DNA from: Bifidobacterium scardovii JCM 12489 = DSM 13734
GTDB lineage: Bacteria; Actinomycetota; Actinomycetes; Actinomycetales; Bifidobacteriaceae
Reading direction: 5' to 3'
NCBI RefSeq assembly: GCF_001042635.1
Contig: NZ_AP012331.1
Location: forward strand, 1,612,001 to 1,676,000
DNA length: 64,000 nt
This document shows positions 1 to 12,602 of the stretch, one piece after another. The first letter of the stretch is position 1; each line of letters starts with the position of its first letter. The notes below the pieces were generated by a model, which saw nothing but the letters and a program-made list of their open reading frames with translations, was not told the DNA's origin and searched no databases. The position numbers and the translations under genes were made by a program.

Positions 1-689
1 GACGCGAGCAGACAGGGGCGGTCCGTCAGCTCCGCCTTGTGGTACACGCTCCCGGTACAGGTGCGCACCGGGAAGGTGCGCAGCAGCTTGTCGAGCGAAT
101 GGCGCAGCTCCCACACCTTCGCGTAGGGGCCGAAATATCGGGTGTCGCGGCGCTTGCGGCTGCGCGTCACCCAGACGCGCGGCACCGCCTCCCCCACCGA
201 AACCGCCAGGTACGGGTAGGTCTTGTCGTCGCGGAACTGCACGTTGAACCGTGGGTCGAACTCCTTGATCCACGTGTATTCGAGCGTCAGCGCCTCCAGC
301 TCGGTGCCGACCACCGTCCATTCGAGGCTGCGGGCCGTGAGCACCATGGTCTGCGTGCGCGGATGCAGCAGGTACAGCGGCTGGAAGTAGTTGGTGAGCC
401 GGTTACGCAGGTTCTTCGCCTTGCCGACGTAGATCACGCGGCCTTCGCCGTCGCGCCACTTGTAGACGCCGGGCTGCGCGGGGATGTCGCCGGTTTTCGG
501 GCGGAACAGGTCACGCGAGTCGCCGAGCAGCGGAGCGCCGTTCACGTTCGTCCCGGCGGCGCGCCCGGCGGATTGGGCGCCCGGCACGGTCGGAACGGAA
601 CCGGCTGCATGGCCGTCGCCGTCGCGCAGGGCGGCGGCCGTCGCGCGCCATGTGCCGGGCGCGTGCCGTTCCAAGTTGTCGTTGGTCAT
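1..689 (-). CDS. uvrC: Excinuclease ABC subunit UvrC, N-terminal part (runs off left edge)
   Basis: UvrC is the nuclease subunit of UvrABC nucleotide excision repair, cutting either side of lesions marked by UvrA and UvrB in the cytoplasm. About 229 N-terminal residues are inside the window. After a Pro/Ala/Gly-rich leader of about 60 residues comes [10 protein letters not shown] and the GIY-YIG nuclease motif (GVYKW at 74-78, [13 protein letters not shown] from 85), which fixes the identity. The start is the ATG complementary to 687-689, with AAAGGAGC just upstream. The leader is longer than in most UvrC proteins, so a later start cannot be excluded. The gene lies 151 nt downstream of uvrA on the same strand, an arrangement consistent with co-regulated repair genes. 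Confidence 0.96.
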   Translation of the reverse strand, partial: MTNDNLERHAPGTWRATAAALRDGDGHAAGSVPTVPGAQSAGRAAGTNVNGAPLLGDSRDLFRPKTGDIPAQPGVYKWRDGEGRVIYVGKAKNLRNRLTNYFQPLYLLHPRTQTMVLTARSLEWTVVGTELEALTLEYTWIKEFDPRFNVQFRDDKTYPYLAVSVGEAVPRVWVTRSRKRRDTRYFGPYAKVWELRHSLDKLLRTFPVRTCTGSVYHKAELTDRPCLLA

Positions 690-840
690 CGCCGCTCCTT
701 TCCGTTCGTTCCGACGCAGTGCCGGCGGCCCGTTCCGCCGGCGACCGAGTGGCCATGTGCGGGACGGGCGGTTCATGAGGCTGGACGGCTGGGGCATGCG
801 CCACCCGGGCGGGCTGTGAGCCGCGCGCCGGCGGCGGCCG

Positions 841-3891
<3,051 letters not shown>

Positions 3892-3964
3892 GGTCCCCTG
3901 CCTCCGATCGCGTGTCCTGCATATCCAAGTCCATGCCAAGAATACCCGACCCCGCGACAAAATT

Positions 3965-3978
3965 CGAACGTATGTTCG
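3965..3978 (-). promoter_or_regulatory. LexA (SOS) box upstream of uvrA
   Basis: CGAACGTATGTTCG is a perfect 14-bp match to the Gram-positive/actinobacterial LexA operator CGAACRNRYGTTYG. It sits 74 nt before the uvrA start on the transcribed side and would cover the -35 region of a promoter whose -10 could be TATTCT near 3940. This predicts that uvrA is repressed by LexA and induced by DNA damage. The motif is seen directly; regulation is inferred from the family. Confidence 0.85.
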
Positions 3979-4039
3979 ACGGCGTGTTGTCGGGCCGCGC
4001 GGGCGCCTCCGGCCGCGGGCAGGGCGACGTCCGCCCCGG

Positions 4040-5203
4040 TCACGCCCGCCCGGCCGGAACGCCCAGTCCCCGCAGCGCTTCGGCCGCGTCGGCCAGGGTG
4101 ATGCGCTCCTGTTCGACGCGCCGGAACGGCATGGCGGCGTCCTCGCAGAGCCGGACGTACAGCTCCCGCTCCGCCGGCCGCAGACCCGGCGCCGGCTTCG
4201 GGTCCCGCAGCGCGAGCCGTCTGCCGCGCTCGCTCAGGTCGGTGCCGTACCGGCGGTACCGCTCGTATGCGGCGCAATCCATGAACATGGAGTCGCAGTC
4301 GAGCCCCCGCTCCCGCAGCATCGAGAGGATCTCCAATCCGTCTGCGTCCATATCGCCCCAATACACGACGCGCATGTCCCGCAGCGCGGGAATCTCCGGG
4401 GCCACGGCGCCGATGGCGTCGCCGGAGCCCCAGATGCAGATGCCGTCGGGGATCGGCGGCATGTCCTGGTAGGTGTCCTTGTTCTCGATGATGACCGCGT
4501 ACCGAATTCCCGCGAGCGCCGTGCCGTTCCACGGGCACCAGGCGATGCGTTCGAGTTCGGCGTCGGCGCGCCGCGGGTCGAGGTACCGGAATCGCAGTTC
4601 GCGCGGGCGGCTCGACAGCTCCAGCGTCTCCCTGCCCAGCAGGCGGCAGATGGCTTTGCGGCGTCTGGTGTTCGATTCGTTGAGCCATTTGCCGCTGAAT
4701 CCCGTCAGCGGCACCTGCCGCGGTCTCATGCCGGCGGCGTCGTAGTCCGCGAAGTAGTGCGCCGCGGTGATCAGCAGGTCGAAGTCCAGCGCCTGCTCGT
4801 GGCCGGTCATGGCGGCCACGGCTTCGATCGTGTCCGGTTCGGCGTCGAATTCGGCGCGCAAACGGATCAGGCGGCGTCTGGCTTCGCGGTATTGCGTGGC
4901 CAGGCCGCGGCCGGCGACGCGCAGGGCCGTCGCCTCGTCGGGGACGGTGACCGCGGAGATGAGTCCGACGGCGGTGCCGATTTTCCGTTGCGTGACGGTG
5001 GTCTCGCATCCGCGCTGCCCGGCCCACTTCTTGATGTCGTTATTGTTGTTGTGCACCGCGATGGCGTGCTTCTCCAATTCGGCTCTGCCGGGCAGTCCGA
5101 CCGGCACGGTGTACGGCCAGGCCTGTTCGATGCGGTACAGGTTGGCGCGCATGTGGGCCTCCACCCGGTCGGTGATCGCGGCGACGTCCTTCGGCTCGCT
5201 CAT
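4040..5203 (-). CDS. jetD: Wadjet defence protein JetD (DUF3322/DUF2220)
   Basis: JetD is the nuclease subunit of Wadjet, which cuts small circular DNA after the JetABC motor has extruded it. The 387-residue protein has the family layout: a DUF3322-type N-terminal region and a C-terminal DUF2220 domain with a TOPRIM-like core. The acidic motif [11 protein letters not shown] lies at about 279-289, and VIIENKDTY precedes it. The start ATG ([10 protein letters not shown]) overlaps the jetC stop by 4 nt, showing translational coupling. It is the last gene of the jetABCD operon. A longer upstream frame exists but is antisense-type, low-complexity peptide inside jetC. Family function is known from work on Bacillus and E. 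coli Wadjet; activity here is inferred. Confidence 0.94.
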   Translation of the reverse strand: MSEPKDVAAITDRVEAHMRANLYRIEQAWPYTVPVGLPGRAELEKHAIAVHNNNNDIKKWAGQRGCETTVTQRKIGTAVGLISAVTVPDEATALRVAGRGLATQYREARRRLIRLRAEFDAEPDTIEAVAAMTGHEQALDFDLLITAAHYFADYDAAGMRPRQVPLTGFSGKWLNESNTRRRKAICRLLGRETLELSSRPRELRFRYLDPRRADAELERIAWCPWNGTALAGIRYAVIIENKDTYQDMPPIPDGICIWGSGDAIGAVAPEIPALRDMRVVYWGDMDADGLEILSMLRERGLDCDSMFMDCAAYERYRRYGTDLSERGRRLALRDPKPAPGLRPAERELYVRLCEDAAMPFRRVEQERITLADAAEALRGLGVPAGRA

Positions 5204-8200
5204 GGCCGGTCCCGGTCCTCGGCGGCGTCGGCTGCGCCGGCCGGGGCCTGCGCGCCCTCCTCCGGCCGGAGCACGGCTTCGCGCAGGGAGGTCAGCCCGG
5301 TGTCGGGGTCCTTGTAGGTGACGTAGGCCTTGGTGGACACTTCGAGGATTTCGCCGGTCTTGCTTTCGGGCGCGGAGACGATGACCTGGAAGCCGAGGCG
5401 CGGCAGCACGGTGAGGGCGCGCTGCGTGTAGCGGCCGTCGGCTTTGATGAGCGCCTCGTCGAGGAACAGGGTGGTGTACGAGGGTTCGCTGGTCATGCCG
5501 CCGCCGAGCAGGTAGATGAGCGCCGCGCCGTACACGAAGGAGGTGAGTTCCTGCAGGGCGCCGCCGGATCGGCCGCCGGTGGAGGTGATGCGCTCGTCCG
5601 GGCCGTCCTCGTGGTGGACGATCGCGTAGAACGAGGAGCGGCAGCGCGGGTCGAGGTCGCGCGCGCCGTAGCTTTTCACGCCGTTGGCGTCCTTGACCTG
5701 CGCGAGCTGGTCGCGCAGCAGGTCGATCATCGGTGCGCATGCGGCGAATGCCCGGCGCGAATCGGCGGCGCCTTGGGCCGCCGGCTCCGACTTCCAGTCG
5801 TTGAGCGTGCCGATGGCGCGGCTCAGCTGGGCCGAGAAGGCGCGTTCCGGGCGGCGCACGTCCGCGTGCAGGGACAGGCTGCCGTGCTTGGGGCCGAACT
5901 GCTGGCCTTCGAGCATCGCGTTGATGCGGTCCAGCTGGCTGCGGATGTCGCTCGCGTCCGTGTCGATCGCGCGTTTGATCGTCAGCAGGCTCATGAGCAG
6001 CTGGTCGAGGCAGCGGCGGTATTCACCGTCCGTGGCGGCGACGGCCGTCAGGCGCGACAGGCTTTCCAGTTCCTCGAGGTAGTAGCGGTAGTCCTCCACG
6101 CTGGCGGTGACGGCGTCGTCGTCGGCCGCGTAGTCGTGCAGGTACGAGTCCATGCGCGTTTCGACGCCGGCGCGCGCCACGGCGACGCGTTCGGACAGCG
6201 CGTCGACGCGCGAGGCCATGTCCTTGCCGATGCCGGCGATGACGCGTTCGGCGAACTGGTTTCCGGAGGAGGCCGCCTGCCCCGCGCCGATGATCATGTG
6301 GGCGCGCAGCGCGGGATCGTCGCCGGGGAGTTTGCCGTCGTAGGATTCGGCGAGCGCGGAGGCGACCTCGTCGTCCAGCGGCGCGGCGGCCGCGTCGGAG
6401 GGAGCCGGCCCGGCTTCCGTACCGTCGGCGCCGGCCGATGTCCCGGCGGCACCCGTCTGATGGGAGTTGAGCCATGCGCGTGCGGCGTCGGCGGCGTCGG
6501 CCGCAGCGTCGGCCGCCTGTTCGTCCTGGATGCGGTCGCGTTCGGAACGGTCGAGTTCCTCGGACAGCGAGTCCTTGAGCGCCGCGAGTTTGGCGAGTTC
6601 GGGGTCGTTCTTGATCGAGGCGATGGTCGTTTCCAGTTCCGTGACCGCCGCGGCGGCGCCGTCGGCGTCGATGCGGTCCCATGCCGTGTAGGCGAGCTGG
6701 TCGGCCAGCGTCAGGCCGCGGCGCAGCGCGTCGACCTGGCGTTTCGCGGCCGTCAGGGTCCGTTCCGTGCCGTTCGCCGTGTCCGAGGCCTGGTCGATCT
6801 GCCGTTCGAGATCGTGCAGGTAGCTTTCGTTGACGTAGCCGATGACCTGCTGGCGGTCCTTGACGCCGTGCTGGCCGCGTTTGCCGGATTTGATCTGGCC
6901 GTCGGCCTGCACCTGCCGCGTGTCGCGGTCGGCGTCGTCGATGGCGGCGACGCATCGGGCGTCGAGGCGTTCGGACCGGGTCTGTTCGCGCAGCCATCCG
7001 GCGAACGGCGATTCGTCGCGGTAGCGCAGCTTCGAAGACAGCCATGCGTCCTCCGGCGCGGCCGCCCGGTCGGCGGGCCGCGCGTCCGGGGCGTCCTCCG
7101 ACGCGGCGGCGGCCCCGTAATCGCGCGTCGTGTCGACGAACTGCCAGGTGCGGCGCGCCATCTGGTGCGGGTCGATGGTGCTCACCTTGGCGGCGAAGCC
7201 CTGTTCGTGGCGCTTGTCCACGAGGATCGTCTGCGCGATCGGCCCGTAGGCCACGTTCATGGCGAGGCGCCAGGCTTCCTCGTCCTCGCGCACGTCCATG
7301 AGTTCGGCGACGTAGGGCAGTTCGCCGGCGTCCAGTCCGGTCGCCCGGCACAGCATGGCGCGGGTCTCGTCCATCTGCCGCGAGATGCGGGTGCGCTGCG
7401 TCTTCTGCCGCTCGTAGTCGTGCCGCAGCCGCTGCAGCGTGTCGAGCGCGGCGTAGTGCGCGCGGTCGGCGGCGCTGCGTTCGGTTTCGAGTTCGGCGGC
7501 GCGCTGGTCGTATACGCGTTTGAAGTTCACGGCCTCGACGCGCCGCTGGTCCCACGCCTGTTCGCTCGCCGGCATCGTCTCGCCGACCGCGTCGAACAGT
7601 TCGGCGGTGTGCGCGCGGTTGTCGCGCACGGCGGCGAGCGTGCGCCGGCTCTGGTCGAGTTCGAATTCGAGGCGTGCGAGGTTGCCGCCGTCCAGCCCCT
7701 GCATCTGGGCGCGGATCGCGTCGATGCGTCCGCGCAGTTCCTCGCTGCGCGCGCCGGCGGCCCGGGACGCGGCCATGCGGGCGTCCCGCTCCTGCTCGTC
7801 GAGGGGCAGCTGGGCGGCCACTTCGCCGGCCATGCGGGCGATGGCCCATGCGCGCAGCGTATCGCGACCCGTCTCGCCGGCCGGGTCGACCGGGTCGAAG
7901 GCCCGCGCCGCGCCCACGGCCGCCGCATAGCCGCCATGGGCGCGTTGGATGCCCTGCAGGGCGTCCATGCGCCGGGCCTTCTGCTCCATGGTGCGGAAGT
8001 TCTCGTCGTAGCGCTCGTAGTCCTCCACGGTGGAGCGCGCCAGGTCGAGGGCCTCGGGCACGCCGAGCACGCCCTGCTTGAAGATGTCGTCGAGCCGCGA
8101 GGGCGCGTCCGCCGACTGGATCTTGTGCAGCAGCCGGCAGGCGTCGGCGCTCAGCCCCATCACGCTCCAGATGTGGGTGTGGAACGCCTCGGCGCTGGGG

Positions 8201-8778
8201 AAGGTGAGGCATTCGGGGTAGGCCGTTTTCAGCTGCGAGGGCGTGAACGCCGATTCGCGGAACCGGTCCATGGCCCGCGGGTCGATGGGCCGGTCCCATG
8301 CGACGTATTGGCGGCGCACCTCGCTGCCCTTGTCGCCGGGCATCAGGTACAGGAACTTGCCGCAGGACAGGACTTGGCCGGTCGTCGTGTTGCGGTAGGT
8401 GTCGACGATCGCTCCCCAGACGGCCTGCGGCGCGCCGTTGTCGTCCAGCCCGCGCAGGTAGATCGGCCGGTCGCCCTCGTCGGTGTTGCCGACGCCGACC
8501 ATGCCGCGCAGGTACGTGTAGTCGCTGCGTTCGGACCGGCCGGAGTTCGACGCCTTGTTGAACGGGGTGCCGGTCGGGTAGAGCAGGGAGATCTGCGCGT
8601 CGACCAGCGTGGACTTGCCCGATTCGCTGGCGCCGGCGAGCAGCGTCACCGGCAGACGGCCGTCCGTGGAGGGGCGGAATTCGTGGTATCCCTCATAGGA
8701 TCCCCAGTTGACGAGCCGGCGGGATTCCATCATCCACCGGTCCGCGATCATCTGCATGTCCTTGGCCGCCATCGTCAT
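5200..8778 (-). CDS. jetC: Wadjet SMC-like ATPase JetC
   Basis: JetC is the SMC/MukB-type motor of Wadjet. The 1192-residue protein starts with an N-terminal ATPase lobe whose Walker A is [14 protein letters not shown] at about 49-62. The middle (about 250-950) is rich in Glu, Arg and Ala and strongly predicted coiled coil, interrupted by a globular hinge-like stretch near 460-600. The C-terminal lobe contains a signature-like [13 protein letters not shown] and the Walker B-type [14 protein letters not shown]. Start ATG ([10 protein letters not shown]) overlaps the jetB stop in an ATGA. The C-terminal tail ([22 protein letters not shown]) is low complexity. Length and order match type I Wadjet; the ATPase motifs look intact, so the motor is probably functional. 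Confidence 0.94.
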   Translation of the reverse strand: MTMAAKDMQMIADRWMMESRRLVNWGSYEGYHEFRPSTDGRLPVTLLAGASESGKSTLVDAQISLLYPTGTPFNKASNSGRSERSDYTYLRGMVGVGNTDEGDRPIYLRGLDDNGAPQAVWGAIVDTYRNTTTGQVLSCGKFLYLMPGDKGSEVRRQYVAWDRPIDPRAMDRFRESAFTPSQLKTAYPECLTFPSAEAFHTHIWSVMGLSADACRLLHKIQSADAPSRLDDIFKQGVLGVPEALDLARSTVEDYERYDENFRTMEQKARRMDALQGIQRAHGGYAAAVGAARAFDPVDPAGETGRDTLRAWAIARMAGEVAAQLPLDEQERDARMAASRAAGARSEELRGRIDAIRAQMQGLDGGNLARLEFELDQSRRTLAAVRDNRAHTAELFDAVGETMPASEQAWDQRRVEAVNFKRVYDQRAAELETERSAADRAHYAALDTLQRLRHDYERQKTQRTRISRQMDETRAMLCRATGLDAGELPYVAELMDVREDEEAWRLAMNVAYGPIAQTILVDKRHEQGFAAKVSTIDPHQMARRTWQFVDTTRDYGAAAASEDAPDARPADRAAAPEDAWLSSKLRYRDESPFAGWLREQTRSERLDARCVAAIDDADRDTRQVQADGQIKSGKRGQHGVKDRQQVIGYVNESYLHDLERQIDQASDTANGTERTLTAAKRQVDALRRGLTLADQLAYTAWDRIDADGAAAAVTELETTIASIKNDPELAKLAALKDSLSEELDRSERDRIQDEQAADAAADAADAARAWLNSHQTGAAGTSAGADGTEAGPAPSDAAAAPLDDEVASALAESYDGKLPGDDPALRAHMIIGAGQAASSGNQFAERVIAGIGKDMASRVDALSERVAVARAGVETRMDSYLHDYAADDDAVTASVEDYRYYLEELESLSRLTAVAATDGEYRRCLDQLLMSLLTIKRAIDTDASDIRSQLDRINAMLEGQQFGPKHGSLSLHADVRRPERAFSAQLSRAIGTLNDWKSEPAAQGAADSRRAFAACAPMIDLLRDQLAQVKDANGVKSYGARDLDPRCRSSFYAIVHHEDGPDERITSTGGRSGGALQELTSFVYGAALIYLLGGGMTSEPSYTTLFLDEALIKADGRYTQRALTVLPRLGFQVIVSAPESKTGEILEVSTKAYVTYKDPDTGLTSLREAVLRPEEGAQAPAGAADAAEDRDRP

Positions 8779-9596
8779 TCCCCTTCCCCGTCGGCGGCCT
8801 CGCCGCCGAGCGCATCGTCATCGAGCGCGTCATCGCCGAACAGCGGCTCGTCGACCATGCCCGGCGAGCGCCGCCCGTTGCCGCCGTCCGGCCCGCCGCC
8901 GGGTTCGCCGGTCCCGCCGGGCTCGGCGTCCCCGTCATCGGGCCCGTCGTCGGTGCCGTCGCGCGACGGGTCGGATCCGGGCCCATCGGTCTCGTCGTCC
9001 TCGTCGGCCGCGGCGACGCCGAGCCATGCGTCGGCCAGTTCGCGGTCGAGCACCGCGGGCACGAGCGGCGTGATCCTCAGCATGGTGTCGTCGTCCAGCC
9101 GTTCGAGGTAGCCGTATGTGTTCATCGCGGAGATGAGCGCGCCGATCTGGCGGAGCACGCCCTCCTCGTCGTTGCGCGCGGACAGGTGGCCGGCGCCGGT
9201 GGCGAGCGCCGCGCGGATCTCCTCGAGGCTGACGATCCATTCGTCGGCGGCCACGCGCATGTTCTCGTATTCGAGCACGCGGATGCGCAGGAAGGCGAGC
9301 AGCGCCGCCTCCTCGCGCTTGAGGCTGGCGCGGGTTTTCAGCGAGCGCAGGGTCACGTCCTCGCCGGCCACGGGCGCGGCGTACATGATGCGGTACCGTT
9401 CGTTGATGACCGGTTCGAGCAGGTCGTTGTTGAGCGAGCGCGTGACGGCGTCGTAGTGGTCGAGCGCGAGCTCGTAGAGCGTGCCGTCGATGTAGCGTTC
9501 GCGCTTGAGCGCGATGGCGGCGCGGCGCGCGTCGGCCGGCATGTCTCCGCGGTCCCCTTCGAACAGCGCGTATGGGTTGTCGTCGCTCATGGTCAT
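8775..9596 (-). CDS. jetB: Wadjet kleisin-associated protein JetB (DUF4194)
   Basis: JetB is the KITE/MukE-like subunit that bridges the JetA kleisin and the JetC ATPase. The 273-residue protein has a helical DUF4194 region through about residue 180 (for example [52 protein letters not shown]). It ends with an unusual acidic, Gly/Asp/Pro-rich tail of about 85 residues that is likely disordered. The first ATG overlaps the jetA stop (ATGA); a second ATG six nucleotides later has a better-spaced GGAGG and is an equally good start. Position between jetA and jetC, with 4-nt overlaps at both ends, supports obligate co-translation. Confidence 0.91.
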   Translation of the reverse strand: MTMSDDNPYALFEGDRGDMPADARRAAIALKRERYIDGTLYELALDHYDAVTRSLNNDLLEPVINERYRIMYAAPVAGEDVTLRSLKTRASLKREEAALLAFLRIRVLEYENMRVAADEWIVSLEEIRAALATGAGHLSARNDEEGVLRQIGALISAMNTYGYLERLDDDTMLRITPLVPAVLDRELADAWLGVAAADEDDETDGPGSDPSRDGTDDGPDDGDAEPGGTGEPGGGPDGGNGRRSPGMVDEPLFGDDALDDDALGGEAADGEGE

Positions 9597-11101
9597 CCTT
9601 CCTCCACGATGTCGTCCAGTTCGTCCGGGTCGGCCAGCACCGCCCTGGTGGTCCAGTCGCGCGGTTCGCCGCCGAGGGATACGCAGTGCCAGACCGCGGC
9701 GTCGGCGCCGTCGGCGCCGCGCAGCCCGCCGAGGAATCCGACGAGTTCGCTTTCGTGGCGTTCCGTTTCCGGCAGGCGGTTGAAGCTGGCGGCGATGTCG
9801 ACGAGCCCGCCGCGCATCACCGGGTCGCGCCGGATCTGCGTGGCCATGCGGCGCAGTCTTGGGCCGCCGTTGCCGATCAGGACGCGCAGGTCGACCGCGG
9901 CGCCGGGCGCCGGCGTGTCGTGCAGGCCGGGCGTCGCGGCCCGCGTCATGGATTTCGCCGGGCGCATCGGCAGGGGCGCGATCGGCCCGTCGGCAGTGCC
10001 GGTCGCGTAGGGGCGTGCGCCGTCGCCGGGATGCGCTCTGGCGTCCGCGCTGACGGCGGCGTACAGCCGGTTGAGCCTGGTGAGCATGGTGCGGTAGCGG
10101 GTGTCGGTCTGCTGGCCGACCAGCCGGCTGATCGCCTCGTTTGAGACGCGCATCTGGTGGCGCACCGCTTCGATGCCGTCGTAGATGCGCGCGAGCTCGT
10201 CGCGGATCTGGCCGAGCAGCGCGCCGGATTCGCCGGCCAGGTACGGGGTTTTCGCGATGTCGCGCAGCGCCTCGTCGATCTGCTGGCGGCCCTCGTCGGT
10301 GATGATCACCTGGAAGGCGTCCTCGAAGCGGCGGCCGGAATCCGATTCGCTGAAGGAGCGGCGGTATTCGTCCTGGTAGCGGGTCAGGTTCTCGTCGACG
10401 CTGATGTCGCCGGCCTGCATGCGCCGGCGCAGGGCGTCGCCGTTGTCGCGTTCGGCGAGCACGAGTTCGCGCAGGTCGATCGGCACGCCGCGCAGCGTGT
10501 TGTGCACGACGGCGATGACGTCCTCGACCTGGGCTTCGGAGAGCGTGGCGTGCTGCTGGCCCTGCTGGATGCGCTTGATCTCGTGCTTGCGGTCCTTTAT
10601 CTCGCGGTTGAGCAGCCTGATCCGCTCCCCGGGGTCGGCGGTCAGCTGCATGCGCGCGTGCTCGATCTCCATGATGATGCTGTTGGCCTGCGCGCCGGAG
10701 AGGGTGCGCGACTCGTCCTCGAGCCGGCCCAGCGCCTCGATGGCCCGGTGGGCGCGGGCGGTGAGCCGGTAGAGGAATCTGTGCGAGGCGGCGTCGTGGG
10801 CGTTGGCGAGCCATGCATAGTCGCCTTCGCCCTCGCGCGTCAGGTCGGCGAGGATGCGGTGCGCCGCATCGGCGAAGGTCTGGTCCTCGCGCAGCGCGTA
10901 TTCGCCGGCGTCGGCCAGCGCGGACAGGCTCTGCGCGAAGCGCTCCTCGAGCGTCTCGCGCGGCAACTCGCCGGTGAGCGGGTCGAACGCGGCGCGCAGC
11001 AGCGCCACATAGGTCATGGAATGCTGGCGCAGCAGCAGACGGAGCACGCCGGTTTCGTAGACCGGGCGCAGCCGTTCCATTTCCCGTCTCACATCGGCCA
11101 C
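9593..11101 (-). CDS. jetA: Wadjet kleisin-like protein JetA (DUF3375)
   Basis: JetA is the kleisin/MukF-like subunit that closes the Wadjet SMC ring. The protein, about 502 residues, is almost entirely helical and matches DUF3375 (early [22 protein letters not shown], central [20 protein letters not shown]). It is the first gene of jetABCD. I prefer the GTG at 11099-11101 because AGGAGG sits 6 nt upstream of it; ATGs at 11116 or 11080 are alternatives. The open frame continues far upstream, but there it only reads through the palindromic repeats at 11181-11370 and gives repeated non-protein-like peptides. Confidence 0.92.
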   Translation of the reverse strand: MADVRREMERLRPVYETGVLRLLLRQHSMTYVALLRAAFDPLTGELPRETLEERFAQSLSALADAGEYALREDQTFADAAHRILADLTREGEGDYAWLANAHDAASHRFLYRLTARAHRAIEALGRLEDESRTLSGAQANSIIMEIEHARMQLTADPGERIRLLNREIKDRKHEIKRIQQGQQHATLSEAQVEDVIAVVHNTLRGVPIDLRELVLAERDNGDALRRRMQAGDISVDENLTRYQDEYRRSFSESDSGRRFEDAFQVIITDEGRQQIDEALRDIAKTPYLAGESGALLGQIRDELARIYDGIEAVRHQMRVSNEAISRLVGQQTDTRYRTMLTRLNRLYAAVSADARAHPGDGARPYATGTADGPIAPLPMRPAKSMTRAATPGLHDTPAPGAAVDLRVLIGNGGPRLRRMATQIRRDPVMRGGLVDIAASFNRLPETERHESELVGFLGGLRGADGADAAVWHCVSLGGEPRDWTTRAVLADPDELDDIVEEG

Positions 11102-11180
11102 AGCACGCCTCCTCATTCCCGTGGAGGCTCCATGGTAGCCGAAGGCCCGGCCCGCGCGTGTCAGCCGGGCGGCGGGACGG

Positions 11181-11370
11181 GCCGGTATTCCCGGGTTATA
11201 CACGCCAAGCGGCCTCTGCGCGTGTATACCTCGGGAGTACCGGCGGGCAACTCTCGGGTTCCACACGCGAAACGACCCCAATCCGTGTATGACCCGGGAG
11301 TACCGTCCGGCAAACCCCGGGTTATACACGCGCAGAGACGGTTTTGCGTGTGAAACCCGGGAGTTGCCGG
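11181..11370. repeat. Three tandem large imperfect palindromes upstream of jetA
   Basis: Three consecutive inverted repeats of about 54-74 nt occupy 11181-11244, 11245-11318 and 11317-11370. Each arm carries a variant of the half-site CCGGGTTATACACGC; this 15-mer is identical at 11191-11205 and 11327-11341, with inverted variants ending in CGGGAGTACCGG or CGGGAGTTGCCGG. Each unit can fold as a long hairpin. They lie between the jetA start and the permease remnant, so they could be the Wadjet operon's 5' leader or operator region, or a bifidobacterial interspersed repeat. No terminator-like T-run follows. Confidence 0.85.
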
Positions 11371-11388
11371 GCCTATGGGACGGGCCGG

Positions 11389-11484
11389 CTATTCGCCGCG
11401 CAGGGCTTCGGTCGGGGTGAGGCGGGCGGCACGGGAAGCCGGGTAGAGGCCCGCGAGGATGCCGACGAGCACGGCCGCGTCCCG
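11389..11484 (-). pseudogene. 3' remnant of a FtsX/MacB-type ABC permease
   Basis: The minus-strand frame ending in TAG at 11389-11391 reads AVLVGILAGLYPASRAARLTPTEALRGE. That is the hallmark C-terminus of FtsX-like permeases of MacB-type ABC exporters (last transmembrane helix, then GLYPAxxAARLxPxEALR-E). Nothing upstream in this frame continues the family; the sequence passes into an unrelated plus-strand fragment within about 60 nt. I read this as the tail of a gene whose body was deleted. Its neighbour is a histidine-kinase tail, as expected if a two-component/ABC locus once stood here. Confidence 0.72.
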
Positions 11485-11541
11485 TGCCGGCGCAGCCTCC
11501 GACCCTCCCCCAGTGCCTCCTCCACGGGCTCCGGAGGATGG

Positions 11542-11775
11542 ATGATCACCGTCGTCAACACCACCGACGAGATGCTGCCCGACGATCTGAACGAACTCGT
11601 CCAGCCGTTCCGCCGCGGAGAGAACTCGCGTATCAGCGCCGTGCCCGGCGTGGGACTCGGCCTGTCGATCGCACAGGCCGCCACCGGCGCGATGGGCGCG
11701 ACACTGCGTCTCAGCCGCCCCGATACAGCCCATTTCGCCGCCGAGATCCGGCTGGATATGAGCCGCCGTCACTAG
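11542..11775 (+). pseudogene. 3' remnant of a sensor histidine kinase (HATPase domain)
   Basis: This 77-codon segment reads as the end of a histidine-kinase ATPase domain. MITVVNTTDEMLPDDLNELVQPFRRGEN is the G1/F-box-type stretch and GVGLGLSIAQAATGAMGATL the G2 box, and it ends in a short tail before TAG. The dimerisation/phosphoacceptor domain and the N box are missing, so it cannot be an active kinase. The ATG at its start is only the first in frame. Together with the adjacent permease tail it marks decay or deletion of a two-component/ABC locus next to the Wadjet operon. Confidence 0.72.
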
Positions 11776-11894
11776 CGCGTCCGCGGGCTTCTTATGCCAT
11801 GAGACACAGCCTCGCTGAAGGAACCGCCGCATCATGCCGCAACACGCACCGTCGCATCCTCGTATTCATCCCCGATCCGCCGCGCGATGCCGCT

Positions 11895-12417
11895 TCCACC
11901 GCACACCATTGCCTCCTCCGCGCGATGATGCTTCGCCATCCGATAATGTCTCCACCGCGCACCATTGCTTCCACCACGCGGCAACCCATCCACCGCGCAC
12001 CATCGATCCCACCACGCGGTAATGCTTCCACGGCGCGGTCCGCCGCCGCACGGCATCCGCGGCATTCCGCCATTCCTGCCATCACGCCGTGGATGGTTTA
12101 CCGCGCCGTGGACGATTTACCACGCGGTGGACGGGTTCCGCGCCGTAGATGATCTACCACGTCATGAACGACTGGCATCGCCGTGGATACCTTAACGCGC
12201 GGTGGATGCTTCACTGCGATCATGTCTCCACCACGCACCATTGATCCCACCGCGAAGTAATGTTCCCACGGCGCGGTTCACCGCCGCACGGCATCCGCGC
12301 CATTCCGCCATTCCTACTATCACGCCGTGGATGGGTTACCGCGCCGTGGACGACTTGGCGCGCGGTGGATGGCGCTGCGTCGTGGAAGGCTCATTACCCA
12401 GTGGATGCCTCACCCGC
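11895..12417. repeat. Non-coding array of 19-bp units in alternating inverted blocks
   Basis: About 20 degenerate units of 19 bp (rarely 17, 18 or 20) lie in four blocks. Block 1 (11895-12035) holds minus-oriented units such as TCCACCGCGCACCATTGCT. Block 2 (12086-12217) holds plus-oriented units such as GCCGTGGATGGTTTACCGC. Block 3 (12227-12275) is minus again and block 4 (12324-12417) plus. A conserved GC-rich spacer separates 1 from 2 and 3 from 4, so about 137 bp (11997-12135) is a direct duplicate of 12236-12375. Each unit is itself a weak dyad (GCGGT, nine bases, ACCGC). The period is not a multiple of three and all frames are open, so it is not coding. I do not recognise it. Confidence 0.88.
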
Positions 12418-12485
12418 GCAGCGGAAGGACGAACGCACAATGAATGCGGTATCACGTGATTGCGCGGTGGGCGCGCCGCCGCAGG

Positions 12486-12573
12486 GTGCCGCCTCATCAC
12501 GCGGGACGGCTTCGAGCAGGTGGGCGTGGTTGGTTTTGCGGCGGGCGTGCCGCCCATCACGCGGGGCGGCTTC
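12486..12573. repeat. Pair of direct repeats downstream of vanY-like gene
   Basis: A 27-28-bp segment (core ATCACGCGGG, then CGGCTTC) occurs at 12486-12513 and again at 12547-12573, 61 bp apart. The second copy with its flank also forms a small hairpin (GCGGGCGTGCCGCC against GGCGGCTTCCGCC). It lies just beyond the carboxypeptidase stop codon and may contribute to transcription termination. No gene is visible between the 19-bp array and the carboxypeptidase. Confidence 0.6.
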
Positions 12574-12602
12574 CGCCAGCCACATCCCAGGAACCGACCG
12601 GC

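Noticed and set aside
5611..9111. A 1166-codon plus-strand open frame opposite jetC
   Set aside because: Antisense shadow of jetC, with no recognisable domain or start signal; its 3' end becomes Ser/Pro low complexity.
4040..11101. A MukBEF or MksBEF chromosome-segregation operon rather than Wadjet
   Set aside because: The presence of the DUF2220/TOPRIM protein as the fourth gene and the DUF3375/DUF4194 identities point to Wadjet.
11102..11329. A longer jetA start upstream
   Set aside because: The extension only translates the palindromes into repeated YNPG/RVIHA-like peptides; the GTG at 11101 has a well-spaced AGGAGG.
11792..12195. Several overlapping open frames within the 19-bp array
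   Set aside because: All frames on both strands are open because the repeat lacks stop codons; the period of 19 is not a multiple of three, so no frame repeats a peptide, and no ribosome binding site is present.
11895..12417. CRISPR array
   Set aside because: Units are contiguous, degenerate and in opposing blocks, without unique spacers or cas genes.
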